From: Paramarasmius palmivorus
Taxonomy: Eukaryota; Basidiomycota; Agaricomycetes; Agaricales; Marasmiaceae
Assembly (NCBI GenBank): GCA_037176845.1
Contig: JAYKXP010000026.1
Span: forward strand, 496,001-560,000
Reading direction: 5' to 3'
DNA: 64,000 nt
The position numbers were made by a program, and so were the translations under genes. The notes under the pieces are model-generated. The model was not told the origin of the DNA and did not search any database. It saw only the letters and a program-made list of their open reading frames with translations. Positions 1 through 11,716 of this stretch are shown here, piece by piece (the stretch's first letter is position 1; the number at the start of each line of letters is the position of its first letter).

Positions 1-387
1 AATCGAACACGAAGTGCAAGGTATTCATGGAACTCGATGTCTTCGAGCATTTCACCAAACAAACTCATTCGACGCTGTTCGAATATGTTAGGCTCGCCAG
101 GAATATCACAACACCAAACATACCTTATTTCTGAATGCAGCATAACCACCCCGTATTCTTCCCTGATACTTGGGCTGCACATCTAACCGCATGTTCCCCC
201 AAAACCTGGCCGTCGCGGGTTTTCCAATGGGTTCGTTTACTTTTGGTGTGGTATCCAAATCAAAGTGCACAGTCGAATTGCCTCCAATGTCTCTGTCAGA
301 GCCTGTAGCCATCATCTGAACGCCTTCAGGTGTATTGAATGAGAATAAAGTTCGAGGTGCGCGAGAGGGCTGGTCTGCCCCGCTCAT
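1..387 (-). CDS. CIA30-family complex I assembly factor, 5' part only
   Basis: This is the N-terminal part of a CIA30/NDUFAF1-like protein, a mitochondrial chaperone for assembly of respiratory complex I. The reading frame starts at the Met codon 385-387 (MSGADQPSRAPRTLFSF). It contains the family-like segments GSDRDIGGNSTVHFD and ARFWGNMRLDV. A GTATGT donor at about 121 and an AACAG acceptor at about 72 remove a short intron, and exon 2 continues in frame as GEMLEDIEFHEYLALRVR to the window edge, so the 3' part is missing. The open frame runs further upstream to 576, but that stretch overlaps the divergent polymerase eta promoter and does not look conserved. The gene shares a roughly 265-bp intergenic region with RAD30. 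The family call rests on these motifs only. Confidence 0.8.
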
Positions 388-652
388 TCTGACAACTAAT
401 CGAGTTTTGAGTACAAGGATTCCCAGTTCAAGAGTTTGATGAATACACACTGTTATTAATTCCATCAAAGAGCTGCTTCCGTGTTCTTGCCCAGTATTGG
501 GACTGTACCGACTGCATACTGGAAGCACAAGAAAGGGTTTTAGTGAAAGGAACGCTTTACTCATCAGTGACCTCAAGGCACAAGCGCCGAAGCTTTCAGA
601 GCGTCAAAGAGTATTTGGACGGAACAAACAACCCAACAGAGCAACCACCACC

Positions 653-3104
653 ATGACCGAGTCGCGTCCGCCAACTTCCCGTGGAAAGTCAGCCTGGAAG
701 GGAAAGGAGAAGGCTACAGAGCAGGATTTTGACGATCTTTACCCGACTACCACATATCGGCATGTTCTTCAACAAAATCTCGGTGTCAGGGACCCTTTAC
801 GCGTCGTGGCACTTTGCGACAGCGATGCCTTCTATGCAGCGTGCGAGATGGTTCGCCTAGGCATCAAAGACAAGCCACTTGTTGTGCTACAATGGGAGGG
901 CATTATAGCGGTCAATTACCCTGCTCGAGAATACGGTATTACTCGCTTCCACAAACTCCAAGATGCAAAAGAGCGGTGTCCTGAGTTGATGATCGTCCAT
1001 GTCGCGACATACAAAGAAGGAGAGGCAGAACCTGGATACTGGGATAAGGTTGACTCCAGGACACATAAGGTGCGTGTTGTCTTCGTTGCTTTCCCCCGTT
1101 TTCGTACTAAGATCTCAAGTTCTAATTAGGTATCACTGGATTACTATCGCCGCGAAAGTGCAAAGGTTTTCAATATGTATAGAGAAGGTCTTATCGGCGC
1201 CGAAATAGGTGAGCAATGATCCCTGCGAGCTGAAAATAGATACTAAATAATATCAAGAAAGGGCGTCCATTGATGAGGTCTTCATAGACTTTACAAAACC
1301 TGTTCGTCAAGAACTGTTACACCGATATCCTTATCTCGCATCTCCACCTTCGGACTCGCCTGCTGGTCTAGATACTCCACTGCCTCCACCACCGACCCTT
1401 GAATGGAAGCCGTACTCGCATATTATACCAGTCAAACAAAAAGATGTCGACAACCAGGAACACAAGGAGGAAGGCGACGGTTCAGCTCCAATAACATGGC
1501 ATGACGTTGCCCTTTCTATTGCCGCAGAGATGATGAACAAAGTACGGGAGGCTATCGCGGAGAATCTGGGGTACACTACATCTGCAGTGAGTGGAGACTA
1601 TGTACATCATTGCAACCATCACTCAATGGATTCTCTCAGGGTATTGCCAGGAACAAGTTTCTGGCAAAGGTCTGTGCCTACCAAAAGTTCGCGACGTTAT
1701 CCTGAACGAGGGGTCGATAGCTTGCTGCTTCTTACAAGAAACCTTACTCACAAACCGTTTTGCGAAACGCTGCGATACCCAACTACTTGAAGCCGCTGCC
1801 ATTTCAAAAGGTCAATTCAATACTGCATTCAGTTGCGGGTAACTCGGACTGAACCCCATACAGATTCGATTTCTAGGAGGCAAACTCGGGGAAGCCATTG
1901 CTAAAGAGTACGATGTGTCAAGTGTGGCTGACCTATTGTGAGTCAAGAGGTTGTCAAGCCCGGAATAGTTTCTGAACTTCTCGTTCGCGTGGTTTTAATT
2001 TTCAGGCCTGTGTCACTAGGTGAGTGACATGTGGATCGGAACATGAGCATTGAATATATTCCGTGCGTTCTCTGTCAGAGGAAATGCAACACAAATTCGG
2101 CGAGGAAGCCATATGGGTGTATGAGATTCTACGGTACGGAATTCCGGCTTTCATGAAACCGGCGTATCAACTCATCAATTAATCCATTTTAGGGGCATCG
2201 ACAGAACAGAAGGTACTTTTAAAATCATTTTCGTAACGCGTTTCTAACCAAGTAGTCGCGGTAGTCAAGGAAAAGTCTGCAGTCAACAAGAGTATGTTGG
2301 CATCCAAGAACCTCCAGAAGCCTATCACGAAAGCGTCAGATGCCCATCATTGGATACGAGTACTCGCTGCGGAACTGAGCCTGCGTCTCAACGACGCCCG
2401 CAAGGTCAACCAGAATCTGTGGCCAAAAACCTTGGTTCTTCATGCCAGACAAGGTTAATCTTGCTCTCTCCTTGACGATGGTAGAATGCGCCTGACTTTC
2501 TGATGTTACAGGCTATGAAGCCTTTCGATCCAAGCAAGCGCCCTTTCCCTTTTCCCGCGAAGTAACGGTCGACCTCATCGCTACAGCTGGCAACAAACTC
2601 TGGAAAGACCTTGTAGGTAAAGACCCCGGGCCAATGAAAGTGACAAATGTCCAGCTTGCTTTCACTGGAATAGAGGTCGCTGAAGAGGGCCAGCAAAGCA
2701 TCGACGGATTCTTCTCGGGTGGTCAAGTGTTCAAACGGTCCCGAGAAGATGACGACCCCGAAGCCACCTCCTTACATGGAACCGTCAAAGAGAGAAAAAC
2801 GACATACGGACACAGTGCGGAGGAAACCGAGGACTTCGATACTGGCGTATTCTCGTTCACATGCCCTACTTGTCGCAAGAAATTCTCATTATCAGCAATG
2901 CAAATAGCAAGCGGTACTGCAGATGACCATGCTCGTGAGCTGGAAGCGATAAAGGTAGAGCATCAAGACTACCACTTTGCACAGGCTGTGGCACGAGAAA
3001 TTGAACCAGAACCTCAACCCGCTCAATCCGGAGACACCAAAAAGGTGAAGAAGAAACGGAAAGAGCCTGCGAAGGGGATCGAGAAGTTTTTCGCTCGAAA
3101 GTGA
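653..3104 (+). CDS. RAD30: DNA polymerase eta (Rad30/POLH), Y-family translesion polymerase
   Basis: This is a translesion polymerase that inserts bases opposite UV photoproducts during replication in the nucleus. Splicing 11 exons (653-1069, 1130-1208, 1258-1586, 1640-1669, 1721-1810, 1864-1937, 2006-2019, 2079-2133, 2193-2212, 2253-2453, 2512-3104) gives an uninterrupted 633-residue protein, the usual family size. The palm is visible as LCDSDAFYAACE and ERASIDEVFIDF, followed by GIARNKFLAK, IRFLGGKLGEAIAKEYD and EEAIWVYEILRGIDRTE. The C-terminal part holds a UBZ-type zinc finger (FTCPTCRKKF, then EHQDYHFA) that in this family binds ubiquitinated PCNA. Before it lies a textbook PIP box, QQSIDGFF, and the extreme C-terminus ends with a weaker copy, GIEKFFARK. 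Exons of 14 and 20 nt are unusually small. The start at 653 follows a CACC context and gives a normal N-terminus; an upstream in-frame ATG at 497 lies in the promoter. Confidence 0.95.
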
Positions 3105-3536
3105 TGTGCGAGCGATGTGGATAATTACGCCGCTCGGCCAGACTTTGGGATTTGATGGTAGTTATGGACGGAACGATAAACGTTGTATAGTATTAACGTG
3201 GATATCATGAATGATTCCCATCGATGTTCGTCAAAAGGCTGTCTAGATCTACAAACTTGCCTGACAGACCGCTTGCGGCCTGCCGCTTTGGTAACACATG
3301 ACATAATTTCCATTTGAGGCACGGACGAAAGTGAACCCTGGTACCCTTGTGAACGCAGCCGTCCCTGGAATTGTCAGGTTATTTCTCTTGGTTTCTTTCC
3401 TCCAGGACAGGTTCCCCCCTTCCCTTCGTCTTCCAGTAGGACCTTCCACGACGACCGGCGCAGGACGACCAGTGTCGTGTTTTCTGCATTTCCGAGTCCA
3501 GTCTGTCGAGTATACCATAAAGTTTGATAATTCGGG
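3105..3536. other. Intergenic region between RAD30 and the receptor gene
   Basis: These 432 bp hold the RAD30 3' end and the promoter of the downstream gene. Short reading frames occur on both strands but none resembles a protein family. No TATA box or repeat stands out. Confidence 0.5.
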
Positions 3537-5793
3537 ATGGCTCCTCTTCCTCCATCTCCTGAGCCTCAGACAAGGTCTCTACCGGTTTTTGTGCCTCTCA
3601 CCGACAAGGAAATGCCTGGGGTTATTGTGAGTAACGTTCCGTACAGTGGCAGTACTCATGCTAAGCACGTTCCTCATCTTCCGCGGCTATCTAGGCTGTT
3701 AACGTGTTCGCCATTCTTTCTTCAATCGCTTTACTTACAATTATCATTCGTGGAATTTGGTTGGCTGTTCTTCGACTATGTGGACGCAGTATTTCGCAAT
3801 ACCGGGACTACATCTTTTTCAACACGCAATTGGGATATTATGCCGCATGTCTCCTCATTGCAAACTCGTTCAACAGTGTGGCCGGGTTGATGGGCCTACC
3901 TTTCTTGATACAACGGGGCATTTCAGAAGGTGTGTAAATCTGATCATCTCAAGTTTCATGTTGATGCTGATCCTCACATGTAGACGGACTATGTATCGCT
4001 CAAGGTAATGTCCCCTGAAAAATTTTAAGATTTATATCAAACAAACGCTTCCTTCAGCCGTGGTCATGCAATTTGGGAATATCGCGACGGCCTACTTCAC
4101 CGTAGCCATTGGAGTCCACACCTTCAACTCATTGGTGTTACGCAAACGACAGTCGGTCTTCTTCTATGCGCCTGCTATATTCCTTGGATGGGCACTAGCA
4201 GTTGTCATTGGTTGGTAACGGTTGCGTATAGCCTTGACTAGTAACTGACACTCTTCCTTCCATGTTAGCGATTCTCCCTATCATGGTCGACATAGGACCT
4301 ATCTATGGTGTTTCCGGTTTAGCCTGTGGCGTGAAACAAACTTACGGGAGTAGTATGTTCTTCTTCCACCTCCTTCCTGTATGTGAATTCGTTCTTGCCT
4401 TCTTTTCTCAACTCATCAATCTTGCGCCAAGATCTTCATTGCCGCCGGGTTGTCAGCAATCTTGTATACTTTGATCTTCCTTGTTCTACGGGGTTCGCTC
4501 GTAATCAAAGGAGGTGTCAAGTTATCGACAGATAGCAACGATCGTGGAGGTTCGTCCAGCGAGAATTACCAACGATTCGTCGCCGGAATAGCCAAAAGCA
4601 TGATATGGTATGCAGTCATTTTCCTAGCCGCACGTCGTGAACTAACGAGACTTTCTAGGTATCCTGCCGGTCAGTCCGAGTTTCCATTCTTGCGGAGATC
4701 TCTCATTGAAGGATTTCATGATAGCCTATATAATCTTCTTGGTTCCATACTCTGTCACCCGGTTACTTGGACTCGCAGGGATGGAAATACCTTTCGAAGC
4801 CGCCGTATTGGCCTTCGTATGTTGGTTCGCCCTTGGTAAGATTACCACTTAGTTTTCCTCTATCGTCGTCTTAATCAGGATTTGACCGTAGGCGTGGCAA
4901 ATGCACTGCTACTCTTCAACACTCATCGAGTGCTAACCCCTGCGATCGTTGCAAGGAATACCACTCAGTCCAAGCAGTCCAAACGTGAAACCGACATGTC
5001 ATTTGGCACCGCAGACACCTTCAAAAGGTTGACTACCGTTTCTGCGATGCCGATCCATTACAACCTCACCGAGAAAATGATCAATGAATATCGAGCCGGT
5101 TACCCGACAATTTCGCCAACCACCGATACATCCTCTGACCGCAGGTTGTTGTTCGGCGACAACAGGAGCATGAACAGCTACTTTACCTCCGACGTTGCTG
5201 GAATGCCCCGTAATATTTCACCTGTCGCGCAATTGAACGAGAGACTTGATACCCATCCCGAGACCAGCACTGCGAAAGCCGTTCCTATGACAGAGCACGC
5301 CCGCAACGAGTCAACGGACACCCTGTCCAGCCTTCCACCACCACCACGCCGCTTACGGACTCCACCAGCAGCATTGCAGCCACTCAATGCTTATCGGACA
5401 TCGTCGGCCTCCGTTGACTTGAGAAGCAACTCCCCTTCGCTGCGGACGCAGTCGCCTGTCTCGCTGACGAGCACCAGACCACCCAGGATGAGTGCACTTC
5501 AACACAACCGTGCTAGCTCTGTGTACTCGTCGGCTTCGGTTGAGTTGGATGTGTCTGGTTGGTTGGCTCGCCAGAACCCAGACGGTACAATGCCATCCGG
5601 CCTTAGGAACCAGCCCATGCTCAGTGCAGTGCAACCATCGTTCCCGGGGCCTATTGCGGACCCATCCACGCCGCCCTCAGCTCGATTACGGCCTTTGCTC
5701 CTGGCAAGTGTAGAGCGGACGGGTTCTCCTACTCTTGCCCAGCATTACCATAGGCTCTATAGTAACAGTCCAACCACAACCTCACCCCAGTGA
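3537..5793 (+). CDS. Git3/cAMP-receptor-like seven-transmembrane receptor
   Basis: This is a predicted plasma-membrane G-protein-coupled receptor of the fungal Git3/cAMP-receptor-like type, which in relatives senses nutrients and acts through Galpha and cAMP. Eight exons (3537-3626, 3695-3929, 3984-4004, 4058-4210, 4269-4378, 4432-4607, 4675-4835, 4892-5793) join in frame to 615 residues. The first half contains seven hydrophobic helices, including VFAILSSIALLTIIIRGIWL, LGYYAACLLIANSFNSVAGL, FGNIATAYFTVAIGVH, APAIFLGWALAVVIAILPI and a late FMIAYIIFLVPYSVTRLLGL helix. A conserved-looking FFNTQLGYYAA motif opens helix 2. The last 300 residues form a Ser/Thr/Pro-rich cytoplasmic tail with many SP and TP sites. 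The ligand is unknown. The acceptor of exon 7 (TCAG at 4671-4674) was chosen because it alone keeps helix 6 in frame. The exact receptor subfamily is less certain than the topology. Confidence 0.7.
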
Positions 5794-6403
5794 TTTCCGC
5801 GAATGATACTTACCTTTTCTCTGGAGAATAGTACTGGTTACACTTCGTTCACAAGCATCTAACGCCGCCGGCGGGGCGGATGCCATAAATGTAGCAATTA
5901 TTGTTCGAAATTCTTGTTTGCTTCATCTTTCTCCATGGCGACACACACCACTCTTTACCACCAGCCTTCGTTCAACAAAGGAACACCTGTATTATAGCGA
6001 TTTGACTGACCTCAGACAATTGTATTGACGTTAGTACAAAGCACAACTGCTGGATTCGGTCGTGATTTCATTTCTATGAATTTTCTATTCTACATTCGAC
6101 CCTGGGTGGAGCCAGGTCTTCTTTTGATGTTACTAATGAATGTACAGAGAGAGCGAGGCCCCGGAAGTACATAAAAGAGCGCGTGGGGTCCCAATCTGCG
6201 AAAGTGAAGAGGTATTCGTTGCTGATTCAACCATCGAATCGACTTTGCACTATCCGTAACGGGAAGCAAGTGCCAAAGTGCAGGAACGCCGGTATAAACA
6301 TATGTGGCGAGGGTTGTGAAGTAGTCGTGGGCCGAAGGGTATATCAGAACATAACAACATAAATAAATCATATCCGGGGATGAATGGAAGTCGAGAATCA
6401 GAA
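5794..6403. other. Convergent intergenic region
   Basis: These 610 bp separate the 3' ends of the receptor gene and the bHLH gene and probably hold both 3' untranslated regions. A perfect 10-bp GC palindrome (CCGCCGGCGG) lies at 5865-5874 just past the receptor stop. No coding sequence is convincing. Confidence 0.5.
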
Positions 6404-7555
6404 CTAGAACCCGAAGGGTTGATTCCCGAAGTTCTGCATCTGCATTCCTCCCCATCCAGGTTGAGGCTGATATCCACGAGTTTGTGAGCCATGGGCTTGG
6501 GGTTGATGAGGTGGACTTGCGCTCCCCGAAGATGTCATACTCGCACTCCGGCCCCTCCCTTGGAACCCCTGCTGACCATTCATATATTTGTCGTAACCCC
6601 CGTTCATGGTATTTGGATAAGGACCAATGTTCATGTTCATCTGGCCATTTCCTGGTGCCTGCACGTGCGAATCATAAACACCCAGAACCGGGTTGTCAAA
6701 AGACATGCGTGTTGGACTCGCAACCATCGGATTAGGGTTGGAGTGTGTTCGTGTAAACGGTGGAGGTGGAGGTTGAGGTACATGCTGAGGGATTGAATTA
6801 TTGACCGACGAGCTAGCTGGACGGAACTGAGACTGTGCCAGGCGTGCCTGTTCTTCGACTCCGATGGCACCAGCTTGCAGCTCGTGGTCGAAGGAGCCTT
6901 CGTCACCATATAAACCGTCGTCGTCCTCATCTGCTGGTCCATTGGTCACAGGAATAATCTCCAGCTCGCCTTCGAGTACCATTGTAAACCCCTCGCCCCG
7001 TATGGGCTCTTCGACTCGAGGGATCCCAGCCCGATCGCGCCACTCGTTGATCTCCCGTCGGAGATGATCACATTCAAGTTTAAGCAGACGAATCTCGCGA
7101 GAAGCAAGAGCTCTGTGACGGCGCGAGGCGTGAATGTGGGCAATGGATGAGTTGACGATGGCAGATTTGGATGGGCGGCGAATCTGAGAGAGGTTGGGCA
7201 GCAGTTTCGCCAAGTCCTGAAATTTCAAGGATTAATACAAATATAAGTGATCATCGATGTACTTGCATACCAAGAATCGGCCATTCAGCGTCTCTCTTCG
7301 CTGCCTTTCGACAGCGTTGTGTGTTGCGCGACGTTCCGCTGTATTCGCTCGCCTGTTAGGCTTTCGTTTTACTCCACCAGCATTGCCTGGAGTTTGAGAT
7401 TCGTTATTGAAAAATGTACCAGAAGAATCATACGTACCCGCGCCATTCTCAGTGCCGTTCTGACCTGCTGAGGGCGAACTGGGCTCTGGGGTTCTTGGTC
7501 CTGTTTCCGAGGACGTAGAAGTAGATGGAGAGGGAATGGACACGTGATTAGACAT
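6404..7555 (-). CDS. Basic helix-loop-helix transcription factor
   Basis: This is a nuclear DNA-binding factor expected to recognise E-boxes as a dimer. Exon 1 (7555-7271) and exon 2 (7216-6404) are joined by a GTATGC...TTTCAG intron to give 365 residues. The basic region reads RRATHNAVERQRRETLNGRF, with the H, E and R residues typical of CACGTG binders. The intron falls in helix 1, and the protein continues as DLAKLLPNLSQIRRPSKSAI and VNSSIAHIHASRRHRALASR, then a leucine-rich coiled segment (EIRLLKLECDHLRREINEWR). The C-terminal half is disordered, rich in Pro, Gln, Asn and Gly, and ends in QPFGF. Another in-frame Met lies 8 codons upstream (7579); MSNHVSIPSPSTSTSS is the more natural start. 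Target genes cannot be read from the sequence. Confidence 0.88.
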
Positions 7556-8701
7556 TGTTGTGAGTTGTTCGTGATGCAAGTAGGTCGTGAGCTGCGAGAG
7601 TTGGGCCTAAGTAGTCGCTGGAGGTGTGCGGAAAGTCTGGAGCTGGCTAGGGTCGCGAGATCTGTCAGGATGATGTTGTGAGCATCACCTATAAAGCGTG
7701 CAAAGCGCAAAAAGAGAATAAAGCCGTGTGGAAGGATCGGTTCCTCTTTAAGACATTTCACATTGCGTTGATTCGGCCTCAATCATGACAAGAGCACTGC
7801 GAATACTCACTCCAAGCGGTATCCTAGACACAGCGGGGGATGAGCGGAATGAAGGAATTTGGGAGTAGTGGGGTTCAGAGCCCAGGATATCTGAAGGGAG
7901 AATGGGTCAAGTGGGAAAGCGGCGAAACTCTCCCATTGGAGTATTAAAATATCGGAAGGCCAGTCATGATTACCTGAAATGGGATCTTGACATATTTTGT
8001 GAGGATGAAAGGATTGTTTAGACCGCCGGTTGATGGCAATGATTTGGGTCAAATTTATCGGTTAACATCCTGGACCTGTTGTCAACGAATAATCAAAAGA
8101 ACTACCTTTTGCTTTCGCGTTTGCACGTTGCCTTTGGTTTGTCATGTCAGAGTAGGTCCATGAAGTAGTCCTCGGAGGACTGACCTATGTATGGCCTTGG
8201 CCTCCGAACCAACACAAATGCGAAAATTGACAATATCTCCCGTCCGAACAAACATCCCAAAACCCATCTCGCGTCATGATTAAAACGCCCGAAAGATGCT
8301 TCAGATGGAAAGAACAACTCAATCAGTAAATTTCATCAAATTTGGAAATTGAAGAATCGTTGAGAATCGTCAATTGTGATGGAACTGTTTTTCACACATA
8401 TACAGCGGACCGTCTCAGGCCGTCTCATGCTTCCGCAGTCCCATATCGCCTCGGACGGCACTCGGCGTCATACGTCGACGGTTTAGGTTGTTGAAAGGAC
8501 GACGATCCCAAGAACTATGCAGATCCTTGTACGTGGAGCCATCCACCATCTCGACGATTTGAAATTTGTGCCTTGCAAAGAAAGTGGTTCGAACTGGGAC
8601 GTTGGTCAACGGAGAGTCCTTGTGACCCACACGGATCCCATCGAGATGATCCCTTTTCATTAAGAAGCACAACGGAGTCCTAAGTACCCTAAAGCAGCAG
8701 T
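7556..8701. other. Upstream region of the bHLH gene
   Basis: These 1.1 kb lie between the bHLH start and the end of the first ThuA-domain gene, both on the minus strand. They must contain the bHLH promoter and possibly a long 5' untranslated region with an intron. Small open frames are present but none shows protein-like composition or a recognised motif. Confidence 0.4.
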
Positions 8702-10013
8702 TCATGAGAAGGAGACTATGACCGTTACCACTAAGACCAATGCAAGAGCTATAGTGGAGCTAGGAGCTGTAGCCGTTGTTGCCGAGCTCGTAGCACCAAC
8801 AGCAGCATTCGGATTGAATGCTCTGGTTGTATTCGCCATAAGAGCCCACTGTATTCCTCCAAGGACATGACCCATGAACAGGTCATCCTGTAATGATGCT
8901 GCATTAGCGCGGTCCGAAGACAGCCTCCCGGGCTGTCATGCTTCAGCTTTGGGACTCACATGCCAAGTTTCGGTCGAATGTCCGAGACTGGTGTAAAAGC
9001 TTCGCCCTGGTGTCCCACCGCTTTCAACAGCCGCAATTCGCTCTTGATACCAGGCTAGAAGAAGTAGCGTTTGAGCAACGTAGAATAGTTTCCTCCAACA
9101 AGGATAACATACCGGTCGGATGTGGGGTTCCTTGGTCGTATTTACGCTCCCCGTCGTCTATAAGCAAGATCAGCTACGCAGAGTGTGTGGCGAATCAGGA
9201 GTCCCGCACCGATGTAACTAGATTCGTCCGCAGAAAGGATGACCGTTGCACCAATGTCTCGAGGGTCGGACTTGAAATTGTACCTGGCATGACGTGTGAG
9301 TTAGCAAGTCATTGGAGCCTATGTCATTACGTGCCACATACATCTCATCTTGTATTTTCCATTGTGCGGGCAGCATGTTGGTGCTCGGATGTGATTGGTC
9401 AAGTACATTCACGGTCTAGATCGTGATTAACGAGTGAGAAAAGAAAAAAGCGGACGACTTCTATGACAAACCGCGTTCAAGACGCCTGGCGGATGATAGT
9501 CAAAGTAGGCACCTGCATGCAAGGTGAGGATACTCCAGAAGGAAAAGAAGAGAAAGGAATACGACGGACCAATGGTTTTTTCATAAAATGTGTCGTTCTC
9601 GAGACATCCAGTTGCGTAATGAATACCAGCAAAGTTTCCACCAAGATTGAGGTACTTCTGGAACGCGGTTTTCCCAGAAGGTTGAAGGACTGGAAGAGTA
9701 ATCAGTTCGGTATAATAAGACTTTCACCGTATTACTGCCCACCTTCTCCCACCGTATTCAAGAACAGTAGCCCGTCATATCTGGCCAAGTTCTCGTCTGA
9801 GAACGCGTTCGGATCTTCAGTGTCTTCAAAGTTAACATTGATAGACGAGCCCCTCTCCTTAAGGACCTGGACGGCTGTTGGTGTAGAGTCATGAACATAG
9901 CCCAAGGACAGAGTGTATATCAGCACCCTAGCTGGAATTTGACTTTGGCATTTCACAGCGGTTGAGAAAGCCAAAAGCCAAGTTAGCAACTGTGATTCCT
10001 TGATAAATACCAT
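8702..10013 (-). CDS. Secreted ThuA-domain protein, paralogue A, GPI-anchor-like C-terminus
   Basis: This is a member of the ThuA-like family, which has a class I glutamine amidotransferase-like fold; its biochemical role in fungi is unknown. A signal peptide (MVFIKESQLLTWLLAFSTAV) precedes the domain start ARVLIYTLSLGYVHDSTPTA. Further landmarks are YLNLGGNFAGIHYA, GAYFDYHPP, VNVLDQSHPST, YNFKSDPRDIGATVILSADE, DDGERKYDQGTPHPT, GRSFYTSLGHSTETWH and MGHVLGGIQWAL. The protein ends with a Ser/Thr/Ala stretch and a hydrophobic tail (TIALALVLVVTVIVSFS), which suggests GPI anchoring at the cell surface. Seven short introns can be removed while keeping frame throughout. Every intron position that I could align is shared with the paralogue at 11717-13143, so the two arose by duplication. 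No frame break is seen. Confidence 0.85.
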
Positions 10014-10824
10014 GGTGTGATGGAACGACTAATGCTGAACGTGCCCCTACCGTTTTATAGCATTTCGGGTTGCTCTGGATGACAGAAAACCTAGGGTCGC
10101 GGGTACTGAGAAGGTAGGACTGAATTACGGTTAAACCGTGAAACGAAGACGAGGCGTTCAGCGCAGAAATGACGGCTTCCATCTCTTGGCAGAGTACTTT
10201 GAATAGTCAATTGTTTTGCAAAAGAATTGAGGGTGAATGTATCAGGGTGTAGAACCCAGAGTCGAGATGGATGAAAACGCCCTGAACGCGACCCTAATCA
10301 AGATGGTCGAAGATGCGACGCCTTCTGAATTGATTCTATGCTCTTCCCTTGTTTCGGGGTGGCTTGGTATGGCTTCCAGGATGTCGAAAGGCGCGTACTT
10401 TATAAGCCGACGTTCAGGGATATCAAGGTGGATGCAGCCAGAATGATTCTTCGTGCCTATGCTTCGACGACGTATGTAGAATTCATCGGAAAACCGGTCC
10501 TGGTCGTATCATAGAAGACGTGTCTAGTGAGATTTGCCTAATCGTTAGTAGTTTGACATGCCCGCCAATGGGGCCATGAATTTTATCGACACAGTTCCCT
10601 GTTTGCTGATAATTTCTTGTAAGAGTATGACCTACTGCAAAGGCGAGACTTGAGAGTAGCCATCGGAATTCGGTCTCCATAGAGGGCAAAGACATTGGCT
10701 AGAGGAGCGAGAAAGGCTCAAGCGCATCGTCGTCGTTCAGGACCAAGGTTTGTTGCTGAGGCTCGTGCGAAACTCGTGAGAAACTCTCAAACCATAAGCA
10801 GGCAACACTTTCCTGGTGAATGAC
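10014..10824. other. Divergent region between ThuA paralogue A and the bL41m gene
   Basis: These 811 bp contain both divergent promoters. A weak plus-strand candidate, 10267-10514, could read MDENALNATLIKM and then, after a hypothetical 75-nt intron, RVLYKPTFRDIKVDAARMIL and TTYVEFIGKPVLVVS. This would be about 58 residues matching no family I know. I do not call it a gene. Confidence 0.3.
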
Positions 10825-11412
10825 ATGTTCCCAACGGTAGCCCGACTTTCTAAAGCCTCTAGACGACCCTTGACCTCGAAAAAGGGCAACAAGGACTTTT
10901 ACAAAGGTGCATTTTCAAAACTCTGATGGAAATGAGTGACTTCGTTAACTTTCTCCGTGTTAAAAGGTACTCGTCAAGCATTCCTTCCTGGAGGGCATCG
11001 AACTGGTGCACCAGGAAAACATGTTGTACGAGGCAAGGCGAAATACCGTCTTATAGACGAAAAAGTGCGCGTATTCGTCGCGCCTTCCATTTCTGAAATC
11101 ATCAATTCCCCGGTGTGTGCCGATTTCTGCTCACTTTGGATGGTGGACTCAAGCAGTCTTCTTTAGCTTAAACCTTACGTTTCGACTGCGGTGAATCTGA
11201 AGAAGTCGGAAGAACGAGCAGCTTACGGTCGATTCCGGGAACCTGGTGGTTTGACACCTCAACATTACCTCCAGCTTCTCCGCAAAAATGCACAAGAAGA
11301 ACACCTGAAGTTGTTGCAGGAAAAGAGGATTGCTGCAGCCGGTGGTCCCGAAGTTTCTAGTCCTACGATGGCGAAGCTAGGGGGACTAATGGAAAAGGTC
11401 GGTTTGAGATAA
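10825..11412 (+). CDS. MRPL27: Mitochondrial large-subunit ribosomal protein bL41m (MRPL27 family)
   Basis: This is a structural protein of the mitochondrial 54S ribosomal subunit. Three exons (10825-10906, 10967-11112, 11167-11412) splice to 157 residues. The N-terminus MFPTVARLSKASRRPLTSKK is basic and hydroxylated, as expected for a matrix-targeting sequence. The family core follows as GNKDFYKGTRQAFLPGGHRT, then KYRLIDEKVRVFVAPSISEI and LKPYVSTAV. The C-terminal half is a charged, helical extension ending MAKLGGLMEKVGLR. The gene lies on the opposite strand between two duplicated ThuA genes and has no functional link with them that I can see. Confidence 0.92.
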
Positions 11413-11716
11413 AGGAGCGTGTTCCAAGGTGTGTTTCAACCTTCTCGATTTCAGTTCACAACTTAATGTCAATAACAGAACGTCCAAGGCCATATCGAAC
11501 CCGCATTCGTATCCCTTCTGCCCGCAACCCGTACCCCGCAATTGGCCACGCCTGCGCAGATTCATTTCCGCCTTTGCCCCCGACAATCGTACAACAACAC
11601 GTACATGTAGCTTCGCCTAATCTAGGAATTTGCTTTGCATAACAAGTCCTTCGAGTCCGGAATAGAATCGAATTACGAAGTCTGGAACTATCTAGCGAGC
11701 ATGTTACATACAGCAT
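11413..11716. other. Convergent spacer
   Basis: These 304 bp separate the bL41m stop from the stop of ThuA paralogue B. They hold the two 3' ends and nothing else that I can identify. Confidence 0.5.

Noticed and set aside
6090..6455. Minus-strand frame beyond the bHLH stop
   Set aside because: It lies in the 3' region in another frame and would not connect to the bHLH protein.
10483..10695. A 70-codon minus-strand frame in the ThuA/bL41m intergenic region
   Set aside because: No motif and no splice partner; it is likely chance.
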